From the NCBI GenBank assembly GCA_964450405.1, contig CAYVCQ010000004.1:124001-188000 (forward strand): a stretch of DNA of 64,000 nt, in the 5' to 3' direction. Origin of the DNA: WRGT01 sp964450405 (GTDB lineage: Bacteria; Spirochaetota; UBA4802; UBA5550). Both the position numbers and the translations under genes were made by a program. Each line of letters opens with the position of its first letter. Within the stretch, counting starts at the first letter, position 1. Under the pieces are notes generated by a model. It made no database searches. It was not told the DNA's origin and worked only from the letters and a program-made list of their open reading frames with translations. This document shows positions 25,027 to 34,891 of this stretch, in pieces.

Positions 25027-26202
25027 ATGACAATTGCTATCATTTCGGATATTCATATAGGCGACAGATCATCAAGACTTCTGGATAAGAACGGATCGTT
25101 TACATCATCAAATCATCTGTACATTGAATTGAAAGAGAAAATTTTTAATTTTACTAAGAAGAAACCTCTGGAGTTCCTTGTTCTATCCGGCGATATTATG
25201 GATTTCACAATTAACTCAATTGATAATTCTATAAATTCATCCCGTGAATTTTTTAAGCAGATAAGTGCGGATAAACTGGCAAAAAAAATTGTCTATATTC
25301 CGGGAAACCATGACAAGCAGGTGTGGGATGGAGTTCAGTGGGATACCAGTATTATAGGCAATCTTTCAAACAATCGTAACACAAGACCCTTTGCCCGAAT
25401 ACAGCCTGCTGTTATCAGCGGATTCAACAATATTGAACTGGAAGGTGTTTCTCCAAAATCAAAAGGTAAATATGGAGATATCTTTCTTAAGGGTCTCTTT
25501 GACACATCTGTTAAAAATCCTGAAATTATACTGGCTTATCCGAACCTCTATATAAAAATGAAAAGTGAGACAATACTCATCACCCATGGACATATGTTCG
25601 AATCTGTCTGGACTATATTGTCAACTCTGCTCAAGGGTGTCTCAGAGCTTCCCGACAGCATCGGGCTTAGAGAACTTGAAGAGTGGAATATCCCGGTTAC
25701 AACAATGATCGCAACCAGTGTCGGAAGCGGAGGAAAGGTATCTGAACTTTTTTATAAAATTCAGAGAGAAGCTTATGAAAACAAAACCGGTATTCTATCA
25801 AAAACTCTGGATTCAGTTCTGCCGCGGTTTAAAGACGAGCTGGAACTTCCGTGGTACAAAAAAATATTGATACCGGACTGGTTGTTAAAAAAAATAATTT
25901 TATCTATTGCTGTGAAGGCATCGGACCCTCGCGAAGACATAAATTACTACAGTGATAAAAAAAGAATTAAACACATTGAAGTATTCATTGATGCTTCAAC
26001 AAAGGAGCTTAAGAGGCTGAAACTCCCTGATGTTAAAAAAATTATTGCCGGACATACTCACGTTCCATTCGGAGTAAAAAATCCCCAGATAATAGAGAAA
26101 TTTCCGGAACTTAAATTTTACAATACAGGGGGCTGGCTGAAGGAGAATCGAGCCGAAATTTTTTTAATTGATAACAATCGGTTTGAAAGTTTTGAAATTT
26201 AA
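25027..26202 (+). CDS. Calcineurin-like metallophosphoesterase
   Basis: 391 residues. The five blocks of the metallophosphoesterase fold are present: I-S-D-I-H-I-G-D (first Asp/His), L-S-G-D-I-M-D-F, P-G-N-H-D, I-T-H-G-H-M-F and A-G-H-T-H-V-P-F. The order resembles bacterial UDP-2,3-diacylglucosamine hydrolase-like and phosphodiesterase proteins, but the length is greater because of a helical insert (about 190-310). No signal peptide, so it is probably cytosolic. GGAG precedes ATG 25027. The substrate cannot be assigned from sequence. Confidence 0.88.
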   Translation: MTIAIISDIHIGDRSSRLLDKNGSFTSSNHLYIELKEKIFNFTKKKPLEFLVLSGDIMDFTINSIDNSINSSREFFKQISADKLAKKIVYIPGNHDKQVWDGVQWDTSIIGNLSNNRNTRPFARIQPAVISGFNNIELEGVSPKSKGKYGDIFLKGLFDTSVKNPEIILAYPNLYIKMKSETILITHGHMFESVWTILSTLLKGVSELPDSIGLRELEEWNIPVTTMIATSVGSGGKVSELFYKIQREAYENKTGILSKTLDSVLPRFKDELELPWYKKILIPDWLLKKIILSIAVKASDPREDINYYSDKKRIKHIEVFIDASTKELKRLKLPDVKKIIAGHTHVPFGVKNPQIIEKFPELKFYNTGGWLKENRAEIFLIDNNRFESFEI

Positions 26203-26237
26203 TTTAAAGGATAATTTATTTTATAGCAGATAAAAAA

Positions 26238-26270
26238 TAGATTCCCGCATGCGCAATGACAAATTGATTA
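26238..26270. repeat. Fragment of dispersed repeat family A
   Basis: AATAGATTCCCGCATGCGCAATGACA matches the right half of the family-A elements at 6764 and 49002. Only one half is preserved, between convergent genes. Confidence 0.5.
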
Positions 26271-26296
26271 AAAATTATAAGTTCATAAAACTATTA

Positions 26297-27952
26297 TCAT
26301 AATTCATTCTTAATTTGTCGAAGAGTGATCTTATATTGGCTGTATCCTCCTGAGATATTATAAACTTCTTTAAACCCCATATTCATCAGAAGATTCTGTG
26401 CGGCATTACCTGTTGTTCCCTTATTGCAGTGAACAACAATTTTATCTTTCATGTTGAGTTCAATGGATCTTCTTTTTAATTCCTCATGAGGTATATTTAC
26501 TGCACCTTCAATATGCCCCTTGTTGTAATCATCGGTACTTCTTACATCTATTACTGTATATAAATCTCTATCTGCAATAAGTTCCGCAGGAGTGATTAGT
26601 TTTCTTCCGCGATTTCCTGCATTATCAAGTATCATTCCGGTGTACATTACCGGATCTTTTGTCGTTGAGAATGACGGTGAGTATGCAAGATCCAGGTGAA
26701 ACAGATCCGATACTTTTGCGCCGAATGCCATTGCAGTTACAAAAACATCAATGCGTTTGTCAACACCGCGCTCTCCTACAATCTGCACTCCAAGTATTCT
26801 TTCACTGTTGCGCTCACTGATGCATTTAATTACAAGTTCACGACTCTCACGAATATATTTACTCTGATTCTCTTTGATATTGTGACTCACCAGAAAATTC
26901 AGTCCTTTCAGCCGGGCTTCTTTTTCAGTTAAGCCGGTTTGTGCAACGCTTAAATCAAATGTTTTAAATATTCCGGTTCCCGGAACACCTCTGAATCGAA
27001 GGTCGCCTCCGGTAATTACATCTCCGGCAATGCGCCCCATTTTATTGGCGGTGGATCCCAGAGGCCGGTAAAAATATTCTCCCGTTACAGTGGAGATTAC
27101 TTCGCTGCAGTCACCAACAGCATAAACATCAGGTATATTTGTCTCAAGTTTTTCATTTACAATGATGCCGCCGTGATCTCCAAGTTTAATACCTTTATCT
27201 TTTAAAAGAGCGGTATTAGGCCTGACTCCGGCAGCGAGTATTATCATATCAGTTTCGATGACTTTCCCATTTTTAGTAACAGCATTCATTCCGTTTCCGG
27301 TAATATCCACAATAGAATCATTGGTAATGACATAAACACCTTTAAGTTTAAGGTGATCTTCGATATATACTGCCATGTCGCTGTCCATTGAAGGCATTAC
27401 GTGTTTAGCAATTTCTATCAATGTAACAGATATTCCAAGATTCGACAGATTATCGGCCATCTCAAGTCCAATGAATCCGCCTCCGATAATCAGTGCCCTT
27501 CCAGGTTTTGTATCTGTTATAAATTTTTTTATCCTGTCGGCACTATGAATATTTCTCACAGGAAAAACATTACTGCTTTCAATACCGGGAATAGATGGAA
27601 TTAACGATTCAGCTCCGGTTGCAATAATAAGTTTGTCGTATCTGTCGGTAAAAGTTTTATCTTTCCGGATATTTCTAACAGTTAGAGTTTTCTTTTGTGG
27701 ATCAATTTCAGTCACAAAATGTTCAGTAAAAATATCTATATTAAAACGGTTTTTAAACCAAGAGGAGTCACGCGGTGTGAGATCTTCACGGGAAATATAC
27801 TCCTCGCCGATGTAATACGGGACTCCGCATCCGGAATAGGAAATATCACGATCCTTGTCATATATTACTATTTCATGTACTTCACTGTTTCTCCGTGCTT
27901 TTGCAGCGGCTGATGTACCTCCGGCGACAGATCCTATTATTACTATTCTCAT
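26297..27952 (-). CDS. CoA-disulfide reductase-like FAD oxidoreductase fused to rhodanese
   Basis: 551 residues from ATG 27952, preceded by AAGGAAA; the longer frame to 28000 would overlap the acr3 gene. Residues 1-445 form a pyridine nucleotide-disulfide oxidoreductase: G-S-V-A-G-G-T-S-A-A-A FAD motif, single active Cys42 in Y-S-G-C-G-V-P-Y-Y as in CoA-disulfide reductases, a second G-G-G-F-I-G-L-E NAD(P)H motif, and P-D-V-Y-A-V-G-D-C. Residues about 455-551 are a rhodanese with active-site loop V-H-C-N-K-G-T-T-G. Such fusions reduce CoA-disulfide, CoA-persulfide or polysulfide. It lies 13 bp behind the arsenite exporter, so a role in thiol or persulfide balance under arsenic stress is inferred. 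Confidence 0.9.
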   Translation of the reverse strand: MRIVIIGSVAGGTSAAAKARRNSEVHEIVIYDKDRDISYSGCGVPYYIGEEYISREDLTPRDSSWFKNRFNIDIFTEHFVTEIDPQKKTLTVRNIRKDKTFTDRYDKLIIATGAESLIPSIPGIESSNVFPVRNIHSADRIKKFITDTKPGRALIIGGGFIGLEMADNLSNLGISVTLIEIAKHVMPSMDSDMAVYIEDHLKLKGVYVITNDSIVDITGNGMNAVTKNGKVIETDMIILAAGVRPNTALLKDKGIKLGDHGGIIVNEKLETNIPDVYAVGDCSEVISTVTGEYFYRPLGSTANKMGRIAGDVITGGDLRFRGVPGTGIFKTFDLSVAQTGLTEKEARLKGLNFLVSHNIKENQSKYIRESRELVIKCISERNSERILGVQIVGERGVDKRIDVFVTAMAFGAKVSDLFHLDLAYSPSFSTTKDPVMYTGMILDNAGNRGRKLITPAELIADRDLYTVIDVRSTDDYNKGHIEGAVNIPHEELKRRSIELNMKDKIVVHCNKGTTGNAAQNLLMNMGFKEVYNISGGYSQYKITLRQIKNEL

Positions 27953-27965
27953 ATGTGTTTCCTTT

Positions 27966-29042
27966 TTAAAAAAACCTCTTCTTAAAATATAATGATACAT
28001 TTACTAGTCCAATCAATACCGGCACTTCAACTAGCGGACCGACAACAGTTGTGAAGGCTATTGGGGATGATATTCCGAAAACAGCTATAGCAACCGCAAT
28101 GGCAAGCTCAAAATTATTTCCTGATGCGGTAAAGGCAAGTGTAGCGCTTCTGCTGTAATCGGCTCCGAGTTTACGGGCCATAAAAAAACTGAGCATAAAC
28201 ATAATAATAAAATAACAGCTTAGCGGAATGGCAATCCAGAGAACATCAAAAGGTCTATAGATAATCTGATTTCCCTGCATACTAAACATCACAACAATCG
28301 TAAAAAGAAGGGCTATCAGCGTTATAGGAGAAATTTTAGGTACAAATACTTTTTCGTACCATTCATGTCCTTTTATAGGAAGGAGTATTATACGGCTGAG
28401 AATTCCTGCTGCAAATGGTATACCCAGATAGATTATTACACTGTAAAAAATATCTTTTACAGAAACATCTACAACCATTCCCTGAAGTCCGAAAATCGGA
28501 GGCAGCAGGGTTATGAATATCCATGCGTACACTCCGAAGGTCAATATCTGAAAAATACTGTTAAGCGCAACAAGCCCTGCACCATACTCACTGTTCCCGT
28601 CTGCAAGCTGATTCCATACAAGAACCATGGCAATACAGCGCGCTATCCCCACAAGGATTAAACCAGTCATATAATATCCCCAGCGTGAATCGGCACCAAA
28701 AATTGCAGGAGCAACAAATCCGAAAAACAGAACTGAAAGAGAAAACATCAGAATCGGGCCCACTATCCAGTTCTGTACCAGCGATAGACTCAGAATTTTA
28801 GTATCAGCAAAAACTTTCGGCATCAGTTCATATTTTACTTTTGCAAGCGGAGGGTACATCATAAGAATAAGTCCGAAGGCTATAAGAAGATTTGTGTGTC
28901 TGCCCACTGTAAATGTTTTATTGAAGCTTTCCACTGGTCCCTGAAAAACAAGGCCGGTAACTACTCCGATAGCCATTGCGGCGAATATCCAAAGAGTCAG
29001 ATATCTATCGAGAAACGATAATTTTTTTGTTAAATTTTCCAT
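27966..29042 (-). CDS. acr3: ACR3-family arsenite efflux transporter
   Basis: 358 residues with about ten TM helices and the ACR3 signature region (G-L-I-L-V-G-I-A-R-C-I-A-M-V-L-V-W) containing the conserved Cys needed for arsenite transport, followed by G-L-V-A-L-N-S-I-F-Q. It exports As(III) across the inner membrane using the proton-motive force. AAGGAG lies about ten bases before the ATG. It is the first gene of a two-gene operon with the rhodanese-fused oxidoreductase. There is no arsR or arsC nearby, unlike most ars operons. Confidence 0.93.
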   Translation of the reverse strand: MENLTKKLSFLDRYLTLWIFAAMAIGVVTGLVFQGPVESFNKTFTVGRHTNLLIAFGLILMMYPPLAKVKYELMPKVFADTKILSLSLVQNWIVGPILMFSLSVLFFGFVAPAIFGADSRWGYYMTGLILVGIARCIAMVLVWNQLADGNSEYGAGLVALNSIFQILTFGVYAWIFITLLPPIFGLQGMVVDVSVKDIFYSVIIYLGIPFAAGILSRIILLPIKGHEWYEKVFVPKISPITLIALLFTIVVMFSMQGNQIIYRPFDVLWIAIPLSCYFIIMFMLSFFMARKLGADYSRSATLAFTASGNNFELAIAVAIAVFGISSPIAFTTVVGPLVEVPVLIGLVNVSLYFKKRFF

Positions 29043-29426
29043 GTGTCAACACTCCTTGATTCATATCAGTTTTTAATAAATATTTTGTTAAGAATATATG
29101 AATATTAGTTTGCGCCATTAACTATTAGAAAAATTGCTCTACGCCGCACCAACGCGCGACTGGAAAGAATATTGCCATTTATAAAGCAGTCGCAAGCATT
29201 TTTTTGAGCTTAGTTTCAAGGATTGGTTTATTTTCATGAAAACAGTTAGTTTTAATTTATTATACACTCATCTGCTTGAGATGTAATTGCATAATTGTAT
29301 CTATTACTAAATTTAAGTAATTAGCCACAGAGGCACAGAGATTTGATTAAGATATTATTTTAAAATTTCAAATATTATTGTCTGTAACTCCGGGTAATTT
29401 TGATTCGTATACATAATGTCATACCA
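29043..29426. other. 384-bp leader region upstream of acr3, with a short dispersed repeat
   Basis: It holds the promoter region of the acr3 operon. A short AATAT-ATGA-ATATT dyad near 29091-29106 is a possible but weak operator. At about 29321-29342 is TTAGCCACAGAGGCACAGAG, a short motif known as a widely dispersed intergenic repeat in many bacteria. No gene was seen. Confidence 0.4.
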
Positions 29427-30776
29427 CTAGAATAATACTCCTGCGCGAATAGAAATTTTAATTTCATCAAGCGGATGTGAAATATAAAATACTCTGGAAT
29501 ATTCTGCCGAAAGATCGGTAAAATAATTTTTATACCATCTATATCTGAGTGAACCTCCGCCATTCATTGTGAAATCAACGCTGGCATAATCAGTTAGAGT
29601 TTTTCCGTTCATGATACTCATTGAAGTATATGCAGCACCGGCATCGAAATGAAAAATTAAATACAAACTGTTACTTATAAAACCGAGACCGATAGGATAG
29701 TTCAAACCTGCATAAATTGAACTTTTATTGAAGCTCTCTTTGTCTGCAGCATCTGACATGGGATATTCGGTATAGTTTATAACAGATTCTATTGCAAAAT
29801 CTTTTACAACTGGAATTTCTTTTAAAAACGTAACATTTGAAAACGGATAAGATGCATAAAGGTGAAAACCTAAAAAAGAAGATTCAAGTTTTGATGACCA
29901 TTCACCTGTTGGAATAGTATAATTCCACCCTGCACCAAGTGCAAATTTATTTTTCCACGACAAACTGATTGCCGAATCAATTTTTTTCTGTTCATTATAT
30001 TTCTGCTCATCAGCAGCCCTTTTATCTGCGTCATCCTTTTTATCAGCGGTACTTTTTATATCTGCGGTATCCTTCTTATCAGCGGTACTTTTTACTTCGG
30101 CTGCAGCTTTCTGATCGGTAATTTCTTTCTGTTTATCAATATCGTTCTGATCAGTTATATTTTTCGGAGTTGAATCTTTGACTGAGATTTCCGGACTAAC
30201 AATCTCAATAGCTGATGGTATTACTGCAGTGAAGCCGCCTCTATTAACTGCAACAAGATCATACACTCCGGTAGTTTTATTTTCAGATCTGAATTCTACT
30301 TTCATTTCATTCCCGGAAATGAAACTGCTTTTCAGTTCTATTGTTTCTGAATTATTTTTCAGATAGAGTTTTGTATCAGAAAGAAAATTTTCACCTTTTA
30401 CGACAAGTGGAGGATTTCCGGATGAATGTTTTATATACTTCTGAGAGATATTTTTTAAAACCGGTAAAACTGCTTTTTCTATGGAGAGTGTTACCCAGCC
30501 GGTATTGCTCCCCTTTTTTTTAATCTTATTTAAAGTAGTGAGTCTGTACTGATAACTCCCGGGTGAGAGTTTTGAGAAATTATACTCTGTACCCGTGATT
30601 TCCTTTTCCACTATTATTTTTTTCTGTGAATTTCTGATTTCCAGAACATATCCTCCGGCGCCATATACCGGTTTCCAGCTTAAAACATTATTTTCCTGAG
30701 CGGAGGAACCTATTACTAATGAAAAAATAATCACTACGATAGTAATGATTTTATAAAAAAATTGTTTATTTAACAT
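29427..30776 (-). CDS. Envelope protein: FN3-like domain, Ala/Lys-rich linker, C-terminal beta-barrel
   Basis: 449 residues with a signal peptide ending near S-S-A-Q. Residues about 30-95 resemble a fibronectin-III-like module (L-S-W-K-P-V-Y-G-A-G-G-Y-V-L-E-I), and about 105-195 an IPT/TIG-like domain (Y-I-K-H-S-S-G-N-P-P-L-V-V-K-G-E-N-F). A repetitive charged linker (about 215-275, A-D-K-K-D-T-A-D-I-K-S) follows, then amphipathic strands ending in I-K-I-S-I-R-A-G-V-L-F, a typical barrel terminus. It overlaps the upstream FecR gene by 11 bp. Probably the outer-membrane end of the cyclase-FecR operon. Confidence 0.78.
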   Translation of the reverse strand: MLNKQFFYKIITIVVIIFSLVIGSSAQENNVLSWKPVYGAGGYVLEIRNSQKKIIVEKEITGTEYNFSKLSPGSYQYRLTTLNKIKKKGSNTGWVTLSIEKAVLPVLKNISQKYIKHSSGNPPLVVKGENFLSDTKLYLKNNSETIELKSSFISGNEMKVEFRSENKTTGVYDLVAVNRGGFTAVIPSAIEIVSPEISVKDSTPKNITDQNDIDKQKEITDQKAAAEVKSTADKKDTADIKSTADKKDDADKRAADEQKYNEQKKIDSAISLSWKNKFALGAGWNYTIPTGEWSSKLESSFLGFHLYASYPFSNVTFLKEIPVVKDFAIESVINYTEYPMSDAADKESFNKSSIYAGLNYPIGLGFISNSLYLIFHFDAGAAYTSMSIMNGKTLTDYASVDFTMNGGGSLRYRWYKNYFTDLSAEYSRVFYISHPLDEIKISIRAGVLF

Positions 30777-32853
30777 ATATCTTATCTACAACCTTTAATT
30801 TCGCTGCCGGAATATTATCATTTACTTTCAGAATAAAATAATTATGATCCGATTCACTTGTTGCGGAGATTTTACCATCGACAGTCTTTTTTGCCCTTAC
30901 AACCCATCCGGTTTTTCCCGGATTGAGAATAGCAAAATTGCGGAGTTCACTCTTCGGTGAATTTGTTTTAAGTACAATAAGCGATCTTTCGATTCCTGAA
31001 ACATTCTGAAATATTTCAAGTTCATATGAATCAGCTCCGGCAACTTTATCCCAGTGAAATTTTATTACATCTGTATTATCAAGATTGATAGAACTCATAT
31101 TGCTGGGAGAAAGATTTGACGGTTTCTGCAAAGATCCGGCAATAATAAAATTACGCGGCTCACCTTTTGCGATGTAAGTACCGGTTTTATCGATGATGGA
31201 AACACGCCAGTAAAATTTTCCCTGGCCTGGATTTTTAAGAATGTGATTTGTAATATCAGTTTTCGATGAAGTAATTATTTTCCTGAAATCAGAATCAGCT
31301 GAAACTTCAAAAGAATAATTTCTAACATCTGAAGGATCTTTCCACGAGAATTTAAGTGTTTCAGCCGAAGCGGGAAACGTGCTTCCATTGTCCGGAGTTA
31401 GATTTATAACGGGTTTAGGCGGAGTAACCACCAGAGGAACAGTTTCAGAAACAAGCGGCTCACCCTTTTCGTAATTTGCAGTCACCCTCCAATAATATCT
31501 TCCTTCCGGCAATTTCCCCGAATTGTAAAATGACATAGTTACAGTAGAGGATTTAATTTTATTTTTAAAATCACTATCGAATGATAAATCAACTGTATAA
31601 TTCTTTATTCCTTTTCCACTCTCCCAGTTGAAAATTATATTTTCTGAAAGTGTTGACGCCTGCATCTCTCCATCATGAAGCGGTTTCGGCCTTACCCGCG
31701 TAAAAATTGTGCGTTCAAGATTAAATCTATTTGAATATACCTTATTATCAAGAACCACAAAACCATCCGGATATATCCGGTTTACTTTCCACGATAATGA
31801 TCCAGCAGGAATAGATTCAACGGAGAATGTATTCTGAATAGTTTTAAGTTTCTTTATCGGCTTATCAGGGTTCTGTTCATTTGCGAGTTCAAATTCATAT
31901 GCTGATACATATTCTGAGCGGCTCCACTTAAAGTTTACAGATTCTTCATCTCCTGCAACTGAAACTTTTTCATTGATTCCGGGATAAATCAGTTCCGGGG
32001 TCGAATCTTTAAGCATTGTAAATTTTCGTATAGAGGATGATCCGCTTCCTGAAACTATACGCCAATAGTAATCTCCCGCCTGAATATCCGTCTTCAAATT
32101 TCTTCCGGAAGTTTTTTTTGTATAAACAATATCCGAGAATCCGGAATCCTTTGAAATCTGTACTGTTTCTTCAGATGATGAATCACTCTTCCACTTCAGG
32201 TCTATGCTGCCGGTATTTTTATAAGTAACAAAGAATGTATGGTCAGATGGGAATTCCTGTAATACCGAAACTTTTTTAACTTCTGTTTTACCATTAGTAA
32301 TCTGAGCGGAAGTATTGCTGTCGATTTTTTTAATATCACCGCCGCCGGCATCTATCGCAGCAGTACCGGATGATACATTAACATCAACACTATCCTTGCC
32401 TTTTTTAACAGCAAGTTCACCTTTTTTCATCGAGATCGAAACATCTTTTGTGTTTAGACTTATATTCTCTGAGCTGCCTCCGCTTTTTGCAGAGATAGAT
32501 CCGCTGTCAAAATTGATTTTTAATCCCTTCTCATCTACGATCAGTACAATCATCGTATCTTCATCGAGTGAAATCTCCGCACCGTTTTTAAGTTTTATAT
32601 ACGCGGCGGAACCTTTGAATGTTCTAAGTGAATCATAATTATATACAGGAGAATTGCTTGTGATATCCTCCCATATTACATATTCCGAGTATTTACGTTC
32701 GGCATTCTTCTTCTTAAATGTAATTGTCCCTATGGAATCAGCACTGTTTTTGCTGATTCGATCTGTCAGTTCTTTATAAAGAGCGAAGACTGAACCGGCA
32801 GTTACCGCAAGACAAATGAGTATAAGTATTGTTCCCTTAGTCCAGAATTTCAT
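30766..32853 (-). CDS. Membrane-anchored FecR-domain protein with FN3-like repeats
   Basis: 695 residues. A single N-terminal TM helix (T-I-L-I-L-I-C-L-A-V-T-A-G-S-V-F-A-L) anchors a periplasmic FecR domain at about 60-200 (L-R-T-F-K-G-S-A-A-Y-I-K-L-K-N-G-A-E-I-S-L; V-S-S-G-T-A-A-I-D-A-G-G-G-D-I). It is followed by four or five FN3-like modules that repeat Y-Y-W-R-V and S-F-E-V-S-A-D-S-D-F type strands. FecR proteins normally transmit outer-membrane signals to an ECF sigma factor, but none is here. Instead the gene overlaps an adenylate cyclase (17 bp upstream) and a barrel protein (11 bp downstream). Confidence 0.85.
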   Translation of the reverse strand: MKFWTKGTILILICLAVTAGSVFALYKELTDRISKNSADSIGTITFKKKNAERKYSEYVIWEDITSNSPVYNYDSLRTFKGSAAYIKLKNGAEISLDEDTMIVLIVDEKGLKINFDSGSISAKSGGSSENISLNTKDVSISMKKGELAVKKGKDSVDVNVSSGTAAIDAGGGDIKKIDSNTSAQITNGKTEVKKVSVLQEFPSDHTFFVTYKNTGSIDLKWKSDSSSEETVQISKDSGFSDIVYTKKTSGRNLKTDIQAGDYYWRIVSGSGSSSIRKFTMLKDSTPELIYPGINEKVSVAGDEESVNFKWSRSEYVSAYEFELANEQNPDKPIKKLKTIQNTFSVESIPAGSLSWKVNRIYPDGFVVLDNKVYSNRFNLERTIFTRVRPKPLHDGEMQASTLSENIIFNWESGKGIKNYTVDLSFDSDFKNKIKSSTVTMSFYNSGKLPEGRYYWRVTANYEKGEPLVSETVPLVVTPPKPVINLTPDNGSTFPASAETLKFSWKDPSDVRNYSFEVSADSDFRKIITSSKTDITNHILKNPGQGKFYWRVSIIDKTGTYIAKGEPRNFIIAGSLQKPSNLSPSNMSSINLDNTDVIKFHWDKVAGADSYELEIFQNVSGIERSLIVLKTNSPKSELRNFAILNPGKTGWVVRAKKTVDGKISATSESDHNYFILKVNDNIPAAKLKVVDKIYVK

Positions 32854-34798
32854 ATTTCACTTCTTTCTCATCGTCAAATTCATTATCAAATCCTTCTTTG
32901 GTTAATGACTTGTCCGGATGAAAATTTATACCCAGAAGTTTCCGGAGCTCCTTCAGATTTTTTGGACCATCCGCATCGTCATGTCTTTTTATAACTGCAT
33001 ATATCTGTTGAGGTTTAGATTTTCCTTTTACTTTAATTTTCTTCATCGGTTCGACTAAAAAGATATCTTTTACAAGCTTGTATGCATCGGTTGATATAAG
33101 TATATCGGTACCGAAGGGTTTATTCAAAGACTCTACGCGTGAGGCAAGGTTAACGGTGTCTCCTATAACGGTGTACTCCATCTTTTCTGGAGATCCAATC
33201 TGTCCGGCAAGAACAGGTCCGGTATTAATTCCGCTGCCTATTTTTATTACAGGCTTCTTCTCATCGCCGCGGCCTTTGTTAAACTCTATCAGGGCTCTGC
33301 GCATCATAAGAGCTCCGTCGATTGCGTTCTCGGTATCATTGCCGTATGAAAGAGGTGCTCCCCATACAGCCATAATTGAGTCACCTATAAATTTATCTAC
33401 AACACCATGTGACCTGTTAACGCAGTCAACCATGATGGTCATGTACTCATTAAGAAATTCAACAACCTCTTCCGGCTGCAGTTTCTCGGAAATTTCAGTA
33501 AAAGATCTTATGTCAGAAAAAAACACCGCCACCTCTTTACGCTCACCACCAAGCTTTAATTCGCCTTTTATTACAAGCTCCATGACCTCTTTATTTACAA
33601 ACTTTCCAAAGGCATCTTTTATCTTTTCTCTTTCGGCAAGTCCATGTGCCATCTCTGTAAATGAAGCGCTGAGGTTTCCGATTTCGTCTCTTCTGTTTTC
33701 AGTTTCAATTGCAGAAAAATCACCCTTCTGAATTGTATTTGCAGCAAGCATTAGTCTTCTGATGGGAAGTGTAAGAGTTTTTGAAAACAGGTAAATAAAT
33801 ATAATAGCTAAACTGAGTGAAATTAAAGTTATAAACAGTATCAGTTTTTGTATTTTGTAAACCATAGCAAATGCAGTTTTCTCGGGAACTGTTGATACTA
33901 CCGCTGCATTTGCAAATCCTATACGCTGGAATGCTCCCAAATGACGCTCGCCCTTCTCATCTGTAAAAAATATCTGTCCGTTCGGATTGGGATTGGTCAT
34001 CATCATTTTAATAATTGAAAGAGAGGAGAGATTTACCTTGGCCCGGGCAATCGAAGAATCGTAATGAGCAATTACATCCCCAGTTCCGCTTACAATATAG
34101 CTTTTAACAACGCTTTGAGATCGTATGGCCTCCATTAACTTTTCCATGGAGAAGAGAACTATCATTATACTCTCACGCCCATCGGTTATTTCAAATGGGA
34201 CTGCCATACCAACAACGGGATCTTTAAGGTAAACAGATGGATTGATCAGCACTTCATCACCTTTGAAGACACGATCAAGGTTTTCTTTTTCGGCGAGAAG
34301 AAGATCACTGAAATTTTTATTTTCTATCGTGGATGCTCCGTTCTTTAATACTATCTGTGGAACAGCTTCACCTTTTTTTAATACAGCTATATACAGCAGA
34401 TCCGGGTCGCGCTGAAAGAGATTGTCGGCGGAACCTGTATTTTCCGGTTCTGTTTCAATTTTTGGATTTTTCTTTTGATTTTTCTTAGAACTCTTTACTG
34501 AGGACAGAACTATATTTTTGTTATCGTTTATATTTACAAGAGTCATTCTTGTTTTTTCAGATATTGCAATAAGATCGGATTTTATTTTTTTTGAGATAAG
34601 TGTAGAATATCTTAAAGTATCCTCCATTGCCCGGACCTCATTATCTCCACGGAAAAAGAACGAAGCAGCCAGTGCAACGCCTGAAAGGGATGCAATCACA
34701 ATGAGTGATGTTATGGTAATCATTTTAAAACCGATGGGAATAAAGAGTCTCTTCTTCTCCGCCGGCTGTACAGGTAAAACTTTTTTTCTTCTTCCCAT
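32837..34798 (-). CDS. Membrane adenylate cyclase with extracytoplasmic sensor and HAMP
   Basis: 653 residues. TM1 (about 25-48) and TM2 (about 320-345) bracket a Cache-like periplasmic domain of about 270 residues containing a Lys-rich insert. HAMP (about 345-400), a short signalling helix (I-K-D-A-F-G-K-F-V-N-K-E-V) and a class III cyclase domain (about 425-600) follow. Catalytic features are complete: F-F-S-D-I-R-S-F (metal Asp), D-K-F-I-G-D-S-I-M-A (adenine-binding Lys and second metal Asp), Y-T-V-I-G-D-T-V-N-L-A-S-R (purine-binding Thr, transition-state Asn/Arg). It heads a tightly overlapping operon with the FecR and barrel proteins, so they probably control or respond to it. Confidence 0.92.
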   Translation of the reverse strand: MGRRKKVLPVQPAEKKRLFIPIGFKMITITSLIVIASLSGVALAASFFFRGDNEVRAMEDTLRYSTLISKKIKSDLIAISEKTRMTLVNINDNKNIVLSSVKSSKKNQKKNPKIETEPENTGSADNLFQRDPDLLYIAVLKKGEAVPQIVLKNGASTIENKNFSDLLLAEKENLDRVFKGDEVLINPSVYLKDPVVGMAVPFEITDGRESIMIVLFSMEKLMEAIRSQSVVKSYIVSGTGDVIAHYDSSIARAKVNLSSLSIIKMMMTNPNPNGQIFFTDEKGERHLGAFQRIGFANAAVVSTVPEKTAFAMVYKIQKLILFITLISLSLAIIFIYLFSKTLTLPIRRLMLAANTIQKGDFSAIETENRRDEIGNLSASFTEMAHGLAEREKIKDAFGKFVNKEVMELVIKGELKLGGERKEVAVFFSDIRSFTEISEKLQPEEVVEFLNEYMTIMVDCVNRSHGVVDKFIGDSIMAVWGAPLSYGNDTENAIDGALMMRRALIEFNKGRGDEKKPVIKIGSGINTGPVLAGQIGSPEKMEYTVIGDTVNLASRVESLNKPFGTDILISTDAYKLVKDIFLVEPMKKIKVKGKSKPQQIYAVIKRHDDADGPKNLKELRKLLGINFHPDKSLTKEGFDNEFDDEKEVKYEILD

Positions 34799-34891
34799 AT
34801 GGATTAAGCCTTCTGGTTATTGATTTCGGTGTTCGTTTTGAATATTGCATGAATTATGATTTCTATTATTATATAATTTTAAAATTTTGTT

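Noticed and set aside
33078..33731. Rightward 217-codon frame
   Set aside because: Antisense to the adenylate cyclase gene, which has full domain evidence; the frame is a codon-bias shadow.
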